Assembly (NCBI GenBank): GCA_003477045.1
Contig: DMTS01000207.1
Location: 12,934-19,816 of the forward strand
Direction of reading: 5' to 3'
Source: Candidatus Delongbacteria bacterium
Lineage (GTDB): Bacteria > UBA4055
Length of the DNA stretch: 6,883 nucleotides
The notes beneath the pieces were generated by a model. The model saw only the letters and a list, made by a program, of their open reading frames with translations, ran no database searches and was not told the DNA's origin. Below, piece after piece: positions 5,571 to 6,883 of the stretch; positions within the stretch are counted from its first letter, which is position 1; each line of letters opens with the position of its first letter. Position numbers and translations under genes: made by a program.

Positions 5571-5578
5571 ACTTATGC

Positions 5579-5607
5579 TTGACTATCAGCAAGTGGTTTT
5601 GTATATT
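5579..5607 (+). promoter_or_regulatory. Promoter of the AAA+ ATPase gene
   Basis: TTGACT (5579-5584) and TATATT (5602-5607) are 17 bases apart, identical in both boxes and spacing to the vapBC promoter. Transcription should start near 5614, about 19 bases before the ATG at 5633. Confidence 0.7.
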
Positions 5608-5632
5608 AATAGAAAATCGGACAGGGCAGACA

Positions 5633-6760
5633 ATGATAACAAGAATATTGGAAAATAAAATAAGAGAAAAGCTCGGTACCGGTAAAGTTATTGTGCTTTT
5701 AGGAGCCAGACAGACCGGCAAAACCACTCTTCTTAATAAAATGTTCGGTGCGGACGATACTACTTTATGGCTCAACGGCGACGAACCGGAAGTCAGGTCT
5801 ATTCTGCATAATGTTTCTTCCGACAGACTCAGATCGATTATCGGGAATAAAAGAACGCTGATCATAGATGAGGCGCAGAGGATTGAGGATATCGGTCTTA
5901 AATTAAAGCTCATTGCGGATAATATAAAAAATGTACAGGTTATCGCCACGGGATCATCGTCATTCGAACTTGCGAACAGACTGAATGAACCGCTTACAGG
6001 AAGAAAATGGGAATATAATATTTTTCCATTAAGCTGCGCAGAAATGTCAGCCCACAACGGTTATATTCAGGAAAGATCCATGTTAAAACACAGGCTTGTC
6101 TTCGGATATTATCCCGAAATAGTAAATAATCCCGGAACGGAAAAAGAAAGGCTGAACGAGCTGATCAACAGCTATCTATACAAGGATCTGCTTATCTGGG
6201 GCAGGCTGCAAAAGGCTGATTCTATAATAAAACTACTTCAGGCGATAGCTTTTCAGATAGGGAATGAAGTGTCGTATTCAGAACTCGGCAGGATTATTGA
6301 AGCTGATAAACAGACAGTGGAAAGATACATAAGCCTGCTGGAAGACTGCTTTATAATATTCAGGCTCGGAGCATTCAGCAGGAACCTGAGAAAAGAAATT
6401 TCGAAAAGCAGAAAAATATATTTTTACGACCTTGGTGTCCGCAACGCTCTTATCAGCAATTTCTCCCCTGTCGATATAAGGCAGGACATTGGGGCACTAT
6501 GGGAAAACTTTGTGATAAGCGAAAGGATAAAGCATACGCATTACAACAAAATGTACTGCAACAGATATTTCTGGAGAACTTACAACCGGCAGGAAATAGA
6601 CTACATTGAGGAATCCGACGGAGAATTATCCGCTTATGAATTCAAATGGAATAAACTTTCCAAGAATAAGATCCCTGACACTTTTATAAAAGAGTACAAG
6701 GTAAAGAAAGCGGAAATCATCACGCCCGAGAATTACGATGAATTTGTCGGGATGTTATAA
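5633..6760 (+). CDS. AAA+ ATPase with DUF4143 C-terminal domain (COG1373 group)
   Basis: This 375-residue protein has an N-terminal ATPase with Walker A GARQTGKTT (24-32), Walker B LIIDEAQ (76-82) and a sensor-like IATGSSSFEL (104-113). The middle has a helical, winged-helix-like part (about 230-260, VSYSELGRIIEADKQTVERYISLLED). The C-terminus has the DUF4143 nuclease-like core, with D323 (EIDYI) and E336-F-K338 forming a D-x12-ExK pattern of the PD-(D/E)XK fold. The start at 5633 follows AGGG six bases upstream; a TTG at 5579 would overlap the -35 box. These ATPases are common in many copies in bacteria and archaea, often near toxin-antitoxin genes and in accessory regions, and their function is not settled. 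It is a single-gene unit here, and the domains are complete. Confidence 0.92.
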   Translation: MITRILENKIREKLGTGKVIVLLGARQTGKTTLLNKMFGADDTTLWLNGDEPEVRSILHNVSSDRLRSIIGNKRTLIIDEAQRIEDIGLKLKLIADNIKNVQVIATGSSSFELANRLNEPLTGRKWEYNIFPLSCAEMSAHNGYIQERSMLKHRLVFGYYPEIVNNPGTEKERLNELINSYLYKDLLIWGRLQKADSIIKLLQAIAFQIGNEVSYSELGRIIEADKQTVERYISLLEDCFIIFRLGAFSRNLRKEISKSRKIYFYDLGVRNALISNFSPVDIRQDIGALWENFVISERIKHTHYNKMYCNRYFWRTYNRQEIDYIEESDGELSAYEFKWNKLSKNKIPDTFIKEYKVKKAEIITPENYDEFVGML

Positions 6761-6777
6761 AATTTTTAAACTAATCT

Positions 6778-6883
6778 TTACTGTAGTATATCCTTAACTA
6801 TCGGCTTGAGCCCGGCAAAGAAAAATTCGACCGCGATAACCATAACGATAAGACCCATTAGCCTCATCATCACATTATTCCCC
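6778..6883 (-). CDS. MarC-family integral membrane protein, C-terminal end only
   Basis: A minus-strand frame enters from the right edge and stops at TAA (6780-6778), giving 34 residues that include NVMMRLMGLIVMVIAVEFFFAGLKPI. This fits the last transmembrane helix of MarC/UPF0056 inner-membrane proteins (rimGlilaaiavqfi..Gl pattern). The family has about 200 residues and six helices; its role is uncertain, and the old link to multiple antibiotic resistance has not held up. The gene converges on the ATPase gene, with 17 AT-rich bases between stops and no hairpin seen. Only the tail is visible, so the family call is likely but not certain. Confidence 0.7.
   Translation of the reverse strand, partial: GNNVMMRLMGLIVMVIAVEFFFAGLKPIVKDILQ

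Larger units (their letters stand above)
5497..5571. repeat. Three AATTCGGNGAW repeats at exact 32-bp spacing
   Basis: AATTCGGGGAT (5497), AATTCGGAGAA (5529) and AATTCGGCGAA (5561) start 32 bp apart each time. Units 1 and 2 also match outside the core, 21 of 32 positions by hand count; unit 3 keeps only the first 11. The block ends seven bases before the -35 box of the ATPase gene. It may be a diverged tandem repeat, operator sites on one DNA face, or the scar of an insertion next to the toxin remnant. Confidence 0.6.

Noticed and set aside
5497..5592. CRISPR-like array suggested by 32-bp periodic repeats
   Set aside because: Only three 11-bp cores, with units 1 and 2 also similar between cores; no true spacers, no cas genes.
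5479..6057. 192-codon minus-strand open frame
   Set aside because: It lies opposite the ATPase coding frame with its Walker motifs; its product has no recognisable domain. Shadow frame.

Overview
The window looks like a piece of chromosome from a Gram-negative (two-membrane), moderately AT-rich bacterium. It encodes a lipoprotein with a clean lipobox, two exported Cys-rich proteins and the end of a MarC-type inner-membrane protein. No gene here fixes the phylum, so none is assigned. Shine-Dalgarno sites of the AGGAGG/AAGG type precede most genes.

Left part (1-1253), + strand: the 3' two thirds of ppnP (nucleoside phosphorylase), a short ThiF-family adenylyltransferase starting one base after the ppnP stop, and a small tail-anchored protein of unknown function. 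The three are packed like an operon and end at a perfect 12-bp inverted repeat (1217-1242). A run of minus-strand genes faces them.

Middle part (1254-3805), all on the minus strand. Read in transcription order, it holds two Cys-rich exported proteins (3805-3413, then 3362-2982), an intrinsic terminator (2957-2933), two tandem ferritin-like paralogues (2855-2379 and 2224-1742) and a Nudix hydrolase (1691-1254). Metal-thiolate proteins next to putative diiron proteins and a Nudix enzyme suggest a metal or redox stress theme, but that is inference. The first Cys-rich gene has a good Shine-Dalgarno and signal peptide, but ACG stands where its ATG should be.

Right part (3806-6883): an intact vapBC toxin-antitoxin pair with a near-consensus promoter and an apparent CTG start for vapB; a DUF4197 lipoprotein on the minus strand; the remains of a second, unrelated VapC toxin (5349-5498); a block of three AATTCGGNGAW repeats spaced exactly 32 bp with nested hairpins; an AAA+ ATPase of the DUF4143/COG1373 group with a PD-(D/E)XK-like C-terminus; and the C-terminal end of a MarC-family membrane protein. 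The vapBC and ATPase promoters have the same form, TTGACT-N17-TATATT. This segment has the look of an accessory patch where toxin modules arrive and decay.

The least explained items are the two Cys-rich genes and their odd start, the paired ferritin-like genes with an altered fourth-helix ligand motif, and the 32-bp repeat block. No complete new defence system or mobile element could be demonstrated from the sequence.
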